This document shows positions 49,051-58,979 of a DNA stretch of 64,000 nucleotides, one piece after another. The notes below the pieces were generated by a model. That model had not been told where the DNA came from. It made no database searches and saw only the letters and a program-made list of their open reading frames with translations. The DNA is from Diplonema japonicum (taxonomy: Eukaryota > Euglenozoa > Diplonemea > Diplonemida > Diplonemidae). A program made the position numbers and the translations under genes. The stretch's first letter is position 1; each line of letters begins with the position of its first letter. Location of the stretch: assembly GCA_964019335.1 (NCBI GenBank), contig OZ025753.1, positions 225,205 to 289,204 of the forward strand. The letters run 5' to 3'.

Positions 49051-49248
49051 AGTTTAGGGAGTTAACAAAAGACCTAGCCCCAAAGAAGGCGGTGAAAACA
49101 GCCATGGTGGGCCAGCCAGGGAGCCTGAACACCAAAAACACCGCGGAGCCAAATTTGCATCCGGAATTCTCGGTTTTCAAACTTACAAAAACCCCCTGTA
49201 GGCATCTGCGTCCGTCCAGCCCCATTTTGGCACCCCTTTTGGGTGCGG
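49051..49248 (+). repeat. Dispersed repeat family E, copy 2
   Basis: Matches 43735-43945 (GTTTAGGGAGTT; GCCATGGTGGGCCAGCC; CACCCCTTTTGGGTGCGG). After it come 24 consecutive C (49256-49279), then ACAAGAGGGGGAGGGAAGGG, which resembles a later part of copy 1 (about 44100). This suggests an internal deletion. Confidence 0.85.
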
Positions 49249-49436
49249 ATTGGGACCCCCCCCCCCCCCCCCCCCCCCCTGACAAGAGGGGGAGGGAAGG
49301 GAGCGAAGGCACGCTGAAGGACAATACAAGCATGACCAGGTATATAGAGAGAGAAAAAAAAAAGAAAAAAAAAGAGAGAGGAGAAGTAAGTTTTTTTTTT
49401 TTTTAGGGGACCAATGTTTCCAACCTCCCTGTGGTG

Positions 49437-49853
49437 GTTCCTGGTAATTGTGGTTTGGAGAAACACAAGCGAAAGGGAAACTCTCGTTCTAAAGCCGTAC
49501 ACGTGGGGAAACCTGGACGGGGGTGGAGAGCCCACCCTACGCGTGGCGCCAGTTTGCATCGCCCTCAACGGAGAGTCCCTTATCCCATTACATCGAACAA
49601 GGAGGTGGCTTCACCAGGTCAGGCAAGTAGCCTCCCCGCGGCATCGTGCCAGTGAAGCAAGCCTCCCACAACTCTCCAGTTGGTGTTTAATTGCTTCTGT
49701 GGCCCCTCTCCCTATTTCAATTTCCAAGCTTTCTTTACCTCTCCACTTTTACTTTCTACGGGACCACAGGGGACTTGGGAGGCTTCGGGGCGAAGTTTCA
49801 CAAGGGTGGCCGCTGTGTCACATACTGCATGGCACCACTAAAATCGAGACAAC
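49437..49853 (+). repeat. Dispersed repeat family A, copy 2
   Basis: Near-identical to 1054-1430, with small insertions (for example CCTCCCACAACTCTCCAG near 49665 and CCCTCTCCCTATTTC near 49703). Confidence 0.85.
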
Positions 49854-50145
49854 TTTTTTTTTTATTTCCTCTCTTGTGTGGTGTGTTTGATGTTCCTCTG
49901 GTTAGGGTGGTCTTTGGGTTTGCTCTCATTCTCGTCCCCTCTTTTTAAAAAAAAAAAAAAAAAGAATAAAGGAGGGCCTCTAATGGTCGAAACCTGGGGC
50001 GGAGGCTCACTTAATTGCACTAGAATAGTTCGTTTTTGAATTTGCCTCTTCTTCTTCTTCCCTTTAAAAAAATCCTTCCCCTTAAAAAAAAAAAGGGAAT
50101 AGAGGAGACTCACGCCTTGCTCTCGGGTTCAATATCCATTTGAGA
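49854..50145 (+). repeat. Spacer with dispersed repeat family D, copy 2
   Basis: 49854-50024 is T/A-rich spacer. From 50025, AGTAGTTCGTTTTTGAATTT, GCCTCTTCTTCTTC and CACGCCTTGCTCTCGGGTTC match 59897-59998 and 43371-43460. Confidence 0.7.
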
Positions 50146-50185
50146 GGGCCGCAAGGATGCGATACATCTTGGTACGCATCCAGAA

Positions 50186-50431
50186 ATGCTCAGCACGTTG
50201 TGGAAGGTCAGCCTTCCCAACGCCAAATCAAGGGTGCATACCCTTCGACATCTTGGGGGCCCGACGGCACACGGCTACGACAGGAGACCACTCTTCACCT
50301 CGAGCCAAACCGCCCCCTACCTAGCACGACTCCAAGCAATGTTTCTCACCCAGATGCCGTCCATCTCATCGAGACAAACAGCCACCGCAGGCACCAGACA
50401 GCAACCGCAGAACGGTGACCGATTAGTGTGA
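50186..50431 (+). other. ORF with recurrent GY..RP.F.S motif, locus 3
   Basis: The 81-codon frame reads LWKVSLPNAKSRVHTLRHLG, then AHGYDRRPLFTSSQTAPYLA and RLQ. This aligns with SVHSLRTLG...GYSTRPVFASPK at locus 1 (11314) and GSLPSGTVLRSIG at locus 2. It lies just upstream of the Pro-rich surface gene. Family unknown. Confidence 0.4.
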
Positions 50432-50509
50432 ATTTCTTCTTGAACAGTGAGCACCCATGCCAATTGAAATTTTATCGAGTTTTTCTTGCCACTTTTCCAC
50501 CTCTCTACC

Positions 50510-50511
50510 AG
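50510..50511 (+). promoter_or_regulatory. SL trans-splice acceptor, Pro/Thr/Ser-repeat gene
   Basis: CCACTTTTCCACCTCTCTAC then CAG, only 6 nt before ATG 50518. This fixes the start there and not at 50428. Confidence 0.75.
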
Positions 50512-50517
50512 GTTAAT

Positions 50518-53500
50518 ATGCGTTTTCTTTTCATATGTGCTTTGATACACTCTGCAACATCTGCTACTCCTCAGCCGGGATGCGGCGAAGTTTCCTCTTA
50601 CCATAGTTATGGTTGGGATCCGTTTAGGGCTCAAGTTGGTGTCGGTAAAATTTATTGGCATAGATTCGGAGGTTTTATTTCAATTACATGTAAGTGCTGT
50701 TACTGTGCATCAGAGCCCACATATGTATTAGGCCTTGATAATTCGCAGCAGGGTAAATTTGTACACGTCGATGGAACAACGTACGGTAATAGGGCAAGAT
50801 GTTGCGGTACATCAACCAGATCAGCGCATCTTCCTGCTAACACACTGCTTACCGCAACACAATTCTGCGCAGCCAACAAAGACTTCTTACCAACACCCGC
50901 ACCTCCATCGCCGAGTCCTCCAACACTATCACCACCAACACCAGCACCGACACAAAGTCCACTGACTCCAAGTCCACCTACTGCAGCACCACCTACACCA
51001 AGTCCACCGACACCATCACCACCGACTCCAAGTCCACCTACTCCATCACCACCTACTCCAATTCCACCTACTGCAGCACCTACTGCAGCACCACCTACTC
51101 CAAGTCCACCTACTGAAGCACCACCTACTCCAAGTCCACCTACTGCAGCACCACCGACTCCAAGTCTACCGACACCATCACCACCTACTGCAGCACCACC
51201 GACCCCAAGTCCACCGACACCAAGTCCACCTACTGCAGCACCACCGACTCCAAGTCCACCAACTCCATCACCACCAACTCCAAGTCCACCGACACCATCA
51301 CCACCTACAGCAGCACCACCGACTCCAAGTCCACCGACACCATCACCACCTACTGCAGCACCACCGACTCCAAGTCCACCAACTCCATCACCACCAACTC
51401 CAAGTCCACCGACACCATCACCACCTACAGCAGCACCACCTACCCCAAGTCCACCAACTCCAAGTCCACCTACTGCAGCACCACCGACTCCAAGTCCACC
51501 GACACCATCACCACCTACTGCAGCACCACCGACCCCAAGTCCACCAACTCCAAGTCCACCTACTGCAGCACCACCGACTCCAAGTCCACCAACTCCATCA
51601 CCACCGACTCCAAGTCCACCTACTTCAGCACCACCGACTCCAAGTCCACCAACTCCATCACCACCGACTCCAAGTCCACCTACTTCAGCACCACCGACTC
51701 CAAGTCCACCAACTCCATCACCACCGACTCCAAGTCCACCTACTTCAGCACCACCGACTCCAAGTCCACCAACTCCATCACCACCAACTCCAAGTCCACC
51801 TACTTCAGCACCACCTACTGCAGCACCACCGACCCCAAGTCCACCAACTCCATCACCACCGACTGCAGCACCACCGACTCCAAGTCCACCTACAGAAGCA
51901 CCACCGACTCCAAGTCCACCGACACCATCACCACCTACAGCAGCACCACCGACCCCAAGTCCACCAACTCCAAGTCCACCTACTGCAGCACCACCGACTC
52001 CAAGTCCACCAACTCCATCACCACCAACTCCAAGTCCACCTACTTCAGCACCACCTACTGCAGCACCACCGACACCATCACCACCTACAGCAGCACCACC
52101 GACCCCAAGTCCACCAACTCCAAGTCCACCTACTGCAGCACCACCGACTCCAAGTCCACCAACTCCATCACCACCGACTCCAAGTCCACCGACACCATCA
52201 CCACCTACTGCAGCACCACCTACTGCAGCACCACCGACCCCAAGTCCACCAACTCCAAGTCCACCTACTGCAGCACCACCGACTCCAAGTCCACCAACTC
52301 CATCACCACCGACTCCAAGTCCACCGACACCATCACCACCTACTGCAGCACCACCTACTGCAGCACCACCGACCCCAAGTCCACCAACTCCAAGTCCACC
52401 TACTGCAGCACCACCGACTCCAAGTCCACCAACTCCATCACCACCGACTCCAAGTCCACCGACACCATCACCACCTACTGCAGCACCACCTACTGCAGCA
52501 CCTCCTACTGCAGCACCACCGACCCCAAGTCCACCAACTCCAAGTCCACCTACTGCAGCACCACCGACTCCAAGTCCACCGACACCATCACCACCTACTG
52601 CAGCACCACCGACCCCAAGTCCACCAACTCCAAGTCCACCTACTGCAGCACCACCGACTCCAAGTCCACCAACTCCATCACCACCGACTCCAAGTCCACC
52701 GACACCATCACCACCTACTGCAGCACCACCTACTGCAGCACCACCTACAGCAGCACCTCCTACTGCAGCACCACCGACCCCAAGTCCACCAACTCCAAGT
52801 CCACCTACTGCAGCACCACCGACTCCAAGTCCACCAACTCCATCACCACCGACTCCAAGTCCACCTACTGCAGCACCACCGACTCCAAGTCCACCAACTC
52901 GAAGTCCACCGACACCATCACCACCTACAGCAGCACCACCGACCCCAAGTCCACCAACTCCATCACCACCGACTCCAAGTCCACCTACTGCAGCACCACC
53001 GACCCCAAGTCCACCAACTCCAAGTCCACCTACTTCAGCACCACCGACTCCAAGTCCACCAACTCCAAGTCCACCTACTGCAGCACGACCGACCCCAAGT
53101 CCACCAACTCCATCACCACCGACTGCAGCACCACCGACTCCAAGTCCACCGACACCATCACCACCTACTGCAGCACCACCGACCCCAAGTCCACCAACTC
53201 CATCACCACCGACTGCAGCACCACCGACTGCAGCACCACCGACTCCAAGTCCACCAACTCCAAGTCCACCTACAGAAGCACCACCGACTCCAAGTCCACC
53301 GACACCATCACCACCTACTGCAGCACCACCGACTCCAAGTCCACCAACTCCATCACCACCGACTGCAGCACCACCTACTCCAAGTCCACCTACTTCAGCA
53401 CCACCTACTACAGCACCACCGACCCCAAGTCCATCAACTCCATCACCACCAACTCCAAGTCCACCTACTGCAGCACCACCGACTCCAAGTCCACCGACAC

Positions 53501-54633
53501 CATCACCACCTACTGCAGCACCACCGACCCCAAGTCCACCTACTTCAGCACCACCTACTGCAGCACCACCGACTCCAAGTCCACCAACTCCATCACCACC
53601 GACTGCAGCACCACCTACTCCAAGTCCACCTACTTCAGCACCACCTACTACAGCACCACCGACCCCAAGTCCACCAACTCCAAGTCCACCTACTGCAGCA
53701 CCACCGACCCCAAGTCCACCGACACCATCACCACCGACTCCAAGTCCACCAACTGAAGCGCCACCTACTCCAAGTCCACCGACTCCAAGTCCGCCTACTG
53801 CAGCACCACCTACCCCAAGTCCACCTACTAAAGCGCCACCTACTCCAAGTCCACCGACACAAAGTCCACCGACTCCAAGTCCGCCTACTGGAGTACCACC
53901 TACTGCAGCACCACCGACTCTAAGTCCACCGACACCATCACCACCTACTGAAGCACCACCGACTCCAAGTCCACCTACTGCAGCACCACCTTCCCCAAGT
54001 CCACCTACTGCAGCACCACCGACTCCAAGTCCACCAACTTCAAGTCCACCAACTCCTAGTCCACCTACTGGATCACCACCGACACTAAGTCCGCCGACAC
54101 AGTCACCACCGACATCTTCACCACCCACACCAAGTCCAGCTACACCGAGTCCACCGACTCAGTCCCCGGCAACACCTACGCCACTGACTCCAATTCCACC
54201 CACATTATCTCCTCCGAAACCACCAACACCTAGTCCTCCGACACTGAGTCCAGAAACATCTTCACCACCTACGACTGCGCCGACAGCGTTGCCTACAGGA
54301 GTGACAGAGCCAACAACACCGGCACCACCGACACCTTCACCTTTAAGTAGTGACACACTCTCGCCACCAACGCCAGCACCACTCACACCCTCACCCTCAA
54401 AACTGGAAGGAGACGTGCCACTGGATGCACCAACAGATGTGGCGACTCCTGACGCAGTGCCTCTTGAGAGCACTCTGCAGCCTGAGGATCTGGGTGAAGG
54501 AACGCGGTGGTGGTTCTATCTCGCTTTCTTCGGTGCTTTGAGCACGGTGCTGATGGGTCTGAGTGCTTTCCTGTGGTTGTATGTCAGGAATTCCCGCAGT
54601 CTTGCAGATGAGAATGAGAACTTACCTTTCTAG
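50518..54633 (+). CDS. Large surface protein with about 230 five-residue PPTxx repeats
   Basis: A 1371-residue predicted type I surface protein. A signal peptide (MRFLFICALIHSATSA) is followed by a Cys-rich N-terminal domain of about 105 residues (CKCCYCASEPTYVLG; RCCGTSTRSAHLP) of no recognised family. Then comes a stalk from about 128 to 1310 built of PPTPS, PPTAA and PPTSA units (15 bp each). Towards the C-terminal end the units become irregular (PPTQS, PPTGS, PPTLS). A spacer with DVPLDAPTDVATPD, a transmembrane helix (WFYLAFFGALSTVLMGLSAF) and a short acidic tail (SLADENENLPF) complete it. Such Pro/Thr/Ser stalks are normally O-glycosylated and rod-like. The N-terminal part uses more A/T-ending codons than the other genes here. 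Copy number of the repeat is likely to vary between alleles. Confidence 0.85.
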   Translation: MRFLFICALIHSATSATPQPGCGEVSSYHSYGWDPFRAQVGVGKIYWHRFGGFISITCKCCYCASEPTYVLGLDNSQQGKFVHVDGTTYGNRARCCGTSTRSAHLPANTLLTATQFCAANKDFLPTPAPPSPSPPTLSPPTPAPTQSPLTPSPPTAAPPTPSPPTPSPPTPSPPTPSPPTPIPPTAAPTAAPPTPSPPTEAPPTPSPPTAAPPTPSLPTPSPPTAAPPTPSPPTPSPPTAAPPTPSPPTPSPPTPSPPTPSPPTAAPPTPSPPTPSPPTAAPPTPSPPTPSPPTPSPPTPSPPTAAPPTPSPPTPSPPTAAPPTPSPPTPSPPTAAPPTPSPPTPSPPTAAPPTPSPPTPSPPTPSPPTSAPPTPSPPTPSPPTPSPPTSAPPTPSPPTPSPPTPSPPTSAPPTPSPPTPSPPTPSPPTSAPPTAAPPTPSPPTPSPPTAAPPTPSPPTEAPPTPSPPTPSPPTAAPPTPSPPTPSPPTAAPPTPSPPTPSPPTPSPPTSAPPTAAPPTPSPPTAAPPTPSPPTPSPPTAAPPTPSPPTPSPPTPSPPTPSPPTAAPPTAAPPTPSPPTPSPPTAAPPTPSPPTPSPPTPSPPTPSPPTAAPPTAAPPTPSPPTPSPPTAAPPTPSPPTPSPPTPSPPTPSPPTAAPPTAAPPTAAPPTPSPPTPSPPTAAPPTPSPPTPSPPTAAPPTPSPPTPSPPTAAPPTPSPPTPSPPTPSPPTPSPPTAAPPTAAPPTAAPPTAAPPTPSPPTPSPPTAAPPTPSPPTPSPPTPSPPTAAPPTPSPPTRSPPTPSPPTAAPPTPSPPTPSPPTPSPPTAAPPTPSPPTPSPPTSAPPTPSPPTPSPPTAARPTPSPPTPSPPTAAPPTPSPPTPSPPTAAPPTPSPPTPSPPTAAPPTAAPPTPSPPTPSPPTEAPPTPSPPTPSPPTAAPPTPSPPTPSPPTAAPPTPSPPTSAPPTTAPPTPSPSTPSPPTPSPPTAAPPTPSPPTPSPPTAAPPTPSPPTSAPPTAAPPTPSPPTPSPPTAAPPTPSPPTSAPPTTAPPTPSPPTPSPPTAAPPTPSPPTPSPPTPSPPTEAPPTPSPPTPSPPTAAPPTPSPPTKAPPTPSPPTQSPPTPSPPTGVPPTAAPPTLSPPTPSPPTEAPPTPSPPTAAPPSPSPPTAAPPTPSPPTSSPPTPSPPTGSPPTLSPPTQSPPTSSPPTPSPATPSPPTQSPATPTPLTPIPPTLSPPKPPTPSPPTLSPETSSPPTTAPTALPTGVTEPTTPAPPTPSPLSSDTLSPPTPAPLTPSPSKLEGDVPLDAPTDVATPDAVPLESTLQPEDLGEGTRWWFYLAFFGALSTVLMGLSAFLWLYVRNSRSLADENENLPF

Positions 54634-54895
54634 GGTTTGGGACGAGGTGTTGCTCCTGCAGTGAACACTCCTCCATGTGGTGCTGTGTACAACGCTATGG
54701 AATTGCTGGTTGTGTGGTCGTGATTTCGAAGGCTAACCACTTTGTTTCCTATCATGGTGAATTTTTCTTCTTTCTCACAGTATTTTCTTCTTCTTCTTCT
54801 TCCTCCTCCTTCTTCTTCCTTTCCTATTCCTTTCCCTACCGTCCCCTTCTTCATTTGAAACTGGTAAAAAAAAGCAAAAAAAAAAAAAAAAAAAA
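54634..54895. other. 3' spacer of the surface-protein gene
   Basis: Pyrimidine-rich with CTT/CTC microsatellite. It shares GCTAACCACTTTG and CCCCTTCTTCATTTGAAACT with 60130-60210 (dispersed repeat). No gene. Confidence 0.5.
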
Positions 54896-55075
54896 TCTCG
54901 ACCTATGAAGTTTTTTCACCGATGAAAAAAAAGCAGGGGAAAAGAAGAAGAAGAAGAAGAAGAAGAAGAAAAAGAAAAAAGAAGAAGAATGAAAAAAAGC
55001 CCTCCTCGTCAAAACAAAAAGAAAAGAGACGAGGGTTAAGATTATTGTTCCTCCCTTCTTCTTCTTTTTTTTTTT
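54896..55075 (+). repeat. Dispersed repeat family G, copy 1
   Basis: CTCGACCTATGAAGTTTTTT, an (AAG)n run, then AGCCCTCCTCGTCAAAA and GATTATTGTTCCTC. The same order occurs at 60999-61165. Confidence 0.8.
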
Positions 55076-55195
55076 AAAGTAAATATTTTACTTTTGAAGA
55101 GTACTTTACTATTATTAGCCTTTCTATTCTCTCTCCTTACTACTAAAAACGTTATTAAACAAAAGATAGATGGATATTTCACATTATCTTTTTTT
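55076..55195 (+). repeat. Dispersed repeat family F, copy 1
   Basis: AGTAAATATTTTACTTTTGA to AGATAGATGGATATTTCACA matches 62144-62265 with few differences; both copies end in a T run. Family G precedes this copy directly. Confidence 0.85.
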
Positions 55196-55467
55196 TTTTA
55201 ACCACTAAGCCCACAGGCAAAAAACCGAAGCCCATTTTTGAGGCGATTCCAAAAAATTCAAAAAAATGGCAGCATTTAACCATACAAAGTGTTCTTTTTA
55301 TGGAGAAATGACCTCTGGAGACATTCACGTATCAAGGTTTCCCTGAACTGGCTTTTGAACTTATGATTTTTGCCCAACACCCTTTTTGGTAAGGGGGGGA
55401 AGAGGAGTAGAAAAAAGTGCAAAATAAATAATAATAAAATGCACTAAAAACCCCTTGTAACACTATT
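55196..55467. other. Spacer 3' of transposase relic C
   Basis: A/T-rich DNA without a gene. GGCAGCATTTAACCATACAAAGTG near 55266 recurs in the same orientation near 56869, diverged, which may mark the limits of relic C. Confidence 0.4.
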
Positions 55468-56774
55468 CTAGCCCAGATTCAGCTTGCGTTTCACACCTCT
55501 CTGGCCAGTGGAGGGGGTCCGGGGGTCCATCAGTAAGTTTCTGGTACTTGTCGGTGTTTCGGGCTCCTGAAGATCATCCTCGGTGATGTCTTCGTTCAGG
55601 TGGTAAAGCCAAAAGCAAGGTGTGGAATAGAGGCACTTGCCACAGGTAGAACATTCATAGCCAGAGGACCTTCTGGGACCCATGCAATGATGGACTACAC
55701 CTATTATGCTAATTTTTGCAGGAAAATGCTCTTTGATGCGGTCAAACGTTACATCCTTCGAGTCTTGTGGTCTCGATGGTGCAGGTTCTTTGCCCATGCA
55801 TTTACAGAGGCCGTGTGCAATGCATTCTTCCAGTTCATTGAACTTGATGGGGGAATTGACGCTCTTCGCAAGTACCCAGCAGTTGAATGAAGAGGCTTTT
55901 GTCAAGCAGGAACCTTAATAGTTTCATCTGCCACCAGCGGCTTTGGACTGCTTTGTGTTGCGTTGGGTGGCAGCGTCGTTCCATCTACACCCCCCATAGG
56001 GGAGGTGTAGGTTTCAACGACCTTTGGAATGGGAGAGGCGACCCTGGACTTTTTCTTTGCCTTGCCGACCCATCTTTGACAAGTGGCGGTCATCTTTGGC
56101 TTGAAAGGGGGTGTGCTCAGGAGAAGCACAAGCTTTCCGCCCCGCCACAAAAAAAAAGTGCATGCCGGGCCTGTTTCGTTGGAACACACGGAACTCTCCC
56201 CTTTTCATCACCTGTCCCCGTTCCTTGATAGTCCGGGAGGCCTTTCCCCAACGCTGCATCACAGCTTCAACCAGCCAGCGGGCCTTGTAGAGTTTGTCAT
56301 GCCGAGCTGATCTCATCTCGATCAGGGTCCCAGGATGGGTCCTTGCACAGATATATGTTTCCAAAGAACAGCTCAAACCGGTTTCCGGACATGACGCGTG
56401 CAAACCTCTGAGTATGCATAATGGAGTCAGGATCGGTTTTCCAGTAGTCACGGAAGTTGGGACGGATGGTGAGGTCCATTAACACCCATAGGCCCGGAAA
56501 CGCTCGGATTTCGGCTTCCGTGACTCTTTTGTCGATTTTGCGGCGCTCCAGGTGGTTGTTTGTGAATGCTGTCAGGCATCGGAGGGTGTATGGTGTAAAA
56601 AGCGAATAAAAAAGCTGGAGAGGGCTCTTCCCTGTTGGGTCGTCTGCTGGTTCGATTACACTGCCTCTTTCCACCCCATTTCCTCCAATTCTTCCACACT
56701 TTCCTCCCCCCAAGTACTACTAGACTCAGAACTACCATTTTCTGACATTTCTTAGCATTCTTCATCACTCTCAC
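55468..56774 (-). pseudogene. piggyBac-type transposase relic C
   Basis: Minus-strand fragments in three frames, in the correct order. The N-terminal part: TNNHLERRKIDKRVTEAEIR, FPGLWVLMDLTIRPNFRDYW and NRFELFFGNIYL (56713-56297). The middle: DKLYKARWLVEAVMQRWGKA and KRGEFRVFQRNRPGMHFF (56451-56014). The C-terminal part: a Cys-rich finger YECSTCGKCLYSTPCFWLYH (55905-55468). The pattern is that of piggyBac (DDE_Tnp_1_7) transposases. At least two frameshifts and internal loss separate the parts. It is more diverged from A than A is from A'. Confidence 0.8.
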
Positions 56775-56987
56775 GACCAGCCCTCTGCTCCAGTCGAGTA
56801 TTCTTCATTCTCAAATCATTTCCCCCCGGATTTTCGACCTCTCAAATTCTTAAAATAATGCTGAAAAAGGGCAGCATTTAGCCAAACAAAGTGGAAAAAA
56901 TCGTGCAATGGCGTCAGAAAAGTGAAAGAAAGGTCAATTTGACCAAAAGGCCTATATATTTTTTCTTTTTTCGAGCTAACGAGTGGG

Positions 56988-57356
56988 GTGTACATTTTAG
57001 GCAGACAAGACGACATCACCAAGAGGGCCCGATTGGCAAAAATAATAGAAAAGCTGATGGGCGCAGCCGAGGCACACGCACCAAAGCCATTCATGCCCAG
57101 GGAAATAACAGAATCCGTGGCATTGCGATCGATAGGTGCACCCAAGCGATTGAAGGGGTACACCGGAAGGCCGAAATTCGCATCCAGCAGAACGTGCGAA
57201 ATTCTGGAAAGACGATGCGCAGTACCGACCGCACAGAGAAAAGAGTGGTCCGACCCCTTCGTGCCTGACTACAGAGCACAACAACCTACCAGAACGCAGT
57301 CCACCCTTCCCGCAGCCATGCATCCTTCAGCACAGAAGGGTAGCAACATCCGCTAG
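56988..57356 (+). other. ORF with recurrent GY..RP.FAS motif, locus 4
   Basis: The 122-codon frame has a helix (LAKIIEKLMGAAEAHAPKPF), then SVALRSIGAPKRLKGYTGRP and KFASSRTCEILERRC. This is the best-preserved instance alongside locus 2 (VLRSIG...GWNKRAIFASPKT). The following 60 bp (57365-57420: GTACGCCAGGCGGTTTATGA and on) match the end of family B copy 5 (61455-61500). Confidence 0.45.
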
Positions 57357-57419
57357 CGCGGTTAAGAAGTTGCTCGTACGCCAGGCGGTTTATGAAGCAA
57401 CCAAAGTCATTCTTCTTTT

Positions 57420-57499
57420 TTTTTATGTCATATATATATATGACATGTGGGTTTAATGGTTAAAAAAAGAAAGAAAACGTTTTATATCATCATGTTTTA
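57420..57499. other. AT-rich palindrome
   Basis: ATGTCATATATATATATGAC and the following AT form a perfect 22-bp palindrome at 57425-57446. Confidence 0.7.
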
Positions 57500-57895
57500 T
57501 ATTTAAGTAACTTTTTTTCAACCCTCCCCCCCCACCTATTTTAGCAATCACCGAAGTCTGCGTTGAGTTGTTGCAGGTTCACGATACTTTTACGACAAAA
57601 AAAAATAGAAACACTTTATTGTTGTTTTAGTTATCTAAAAGGAATGGTCGTGCAACAATCTGCGTTACAAGCTGACCTTTTTCTTCTTCTTTTCTTTCTC
57701 TCCCCTCTTCTTTTTCTGTAGAGTTAAAAAGGAAGGGGGGGAAAAAAAAGAAGAAATTGCGCACGAAACACAGGTTTTTCTTTTTCTTGTGCTAAATCTT
57801 GTTTGTGCACGCCGTTTGAACTTACAGTAGGGATAAACGGACAAGCTGCCTCTACTATTTTTTAGCAATAACAATTCCTTTCAAAGTTTGATTAG
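57500..57895 (+). repeat. Dispersed repeat family I, copy 3
   Basis: It starts with a T run and CAACCCTCCCCCCCCACCTA, TTTTAGCAATCACCGAAGTC, shared with 62795-62870. It ends near ACAGTAGGGATAAACGGACA, AGCTGCCTCTACT, shared (reverse complement) with 34240-34292. About 180 bp of T/C/A-rich DNA separates the two parts. Confidence 0.7.
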
Positions 57896-58979
57896 TTCCC
57901 GCAAAAACAAAAGAAAAAAAAGAATGCATAGTTTTTTATTTTATTTTACTTATTTTTTTTACCTGAATTTATCAGAAACTGAAAGAATATTTGAATAATA
58001 CTGTGATGGGGGGGATTCCCCCCCCCCCCCCCCCCCACTACAGCGAGGAAAAAATAAAAAAAAATAAGAAAAAATGAAATAAAAGACTAAACTTCTTTGT
58101 TCCCTTTTTTGTTTTCTCACCAACACGGCCAGCCTGGGGCAATTCACTTGGAAATACCCCCTTCAAAAAAGAAAGGTCAAAACTTCACTCCTTTTAAAGC
58201 TATTTATTTGAAACAAATTATGGCCACAATTTACCCGAGAATCGTGGTTTTTTTTGGCTGAGGGCCTGGAAGGTCCGAAGTCTAGAAAAAAAAAGGAAAA
58301 AAAAAAAAAAAAAACGGTTCGAGAGTAAATGGTATGGCCATATTTTGGTGCAAAATAAGTCATTTTATCTGATTGTTCGGAAATTGAGCCACTCCGATGG
58401 ACCGAGAAAGTGGGCCAAAAACCCCAAAACCAAATGAAAAACAGCCAAAGTGCAGTGACCCAGGCCCGGTTCAGTTCCCAGTGGGGCCGCTTTTTCCCCT
58501 CAGTTTGTCAATTCCCACCAGGTTCAGGCAGGAGACTTCTTCAGCAAGATTCCAAAGAAGCTTGACTCCTTGACTCGGTCCCATTCTCGAACCTTACGGG
58601 TCGCATTTTCCCCTAAAACTGCCCGAATGATTTCAAAAAAAAAAAAACTCGGGGATCGCGAGTTCGAACCCCGCCATGAGCATTCTTACCAATCAATTTA
58701 TAGCTCGGATTATCAAATTATGAGAGGGGAGGCAATCAGGTTATAGGGGGGGTTGGGAAGAAATTTCCGAACTATCAGATACATTCTTTTTTCTTTCTTC
58801 TTTTCTTTTCTTTTCTGCCAATGGCATAACAGCATATTCCCGCATCATCGTGAAAATGAAAGATATTCTAATCCCCCCTCCTCTCCCCGTTTTTCTATGA
58901 TCACGACGATGGGCATGTGAACCGAAACTACTGTCACCATCCTTCCTCTCTGTTTTGACTATTGACTATTGTTAACAAA
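57896..58979. other. Spacer with degenerate hairpins, no gene
   Basis: A/T-rich. It contains G7-ATT-C19 near 58008-58036 and an imperfect inverted pair near 58218-58240 and 58320-58348 (ATGGCCA.AATTTAC.CGAGA). A lone B-box-like GAGTTCGAACCCC near 58660 lacks a tRNA fold. Confidence 0.4.

Noticed and set aside
50700-54128. 1142-codon minus-strand open frame (GGVGGLGVGG repeats)
   Set aside because: It is the reverse complement of the 15-bp repeat stalk of the + strand surface gene; no start context, no non-repeat domain, wrong strand.
58640-58690. tRNA gene at a GTTCGAACCCC sequence
   Set aside because: A T-loop-like word is present but no cloverleaf, A box or acceptor stem could be formed.
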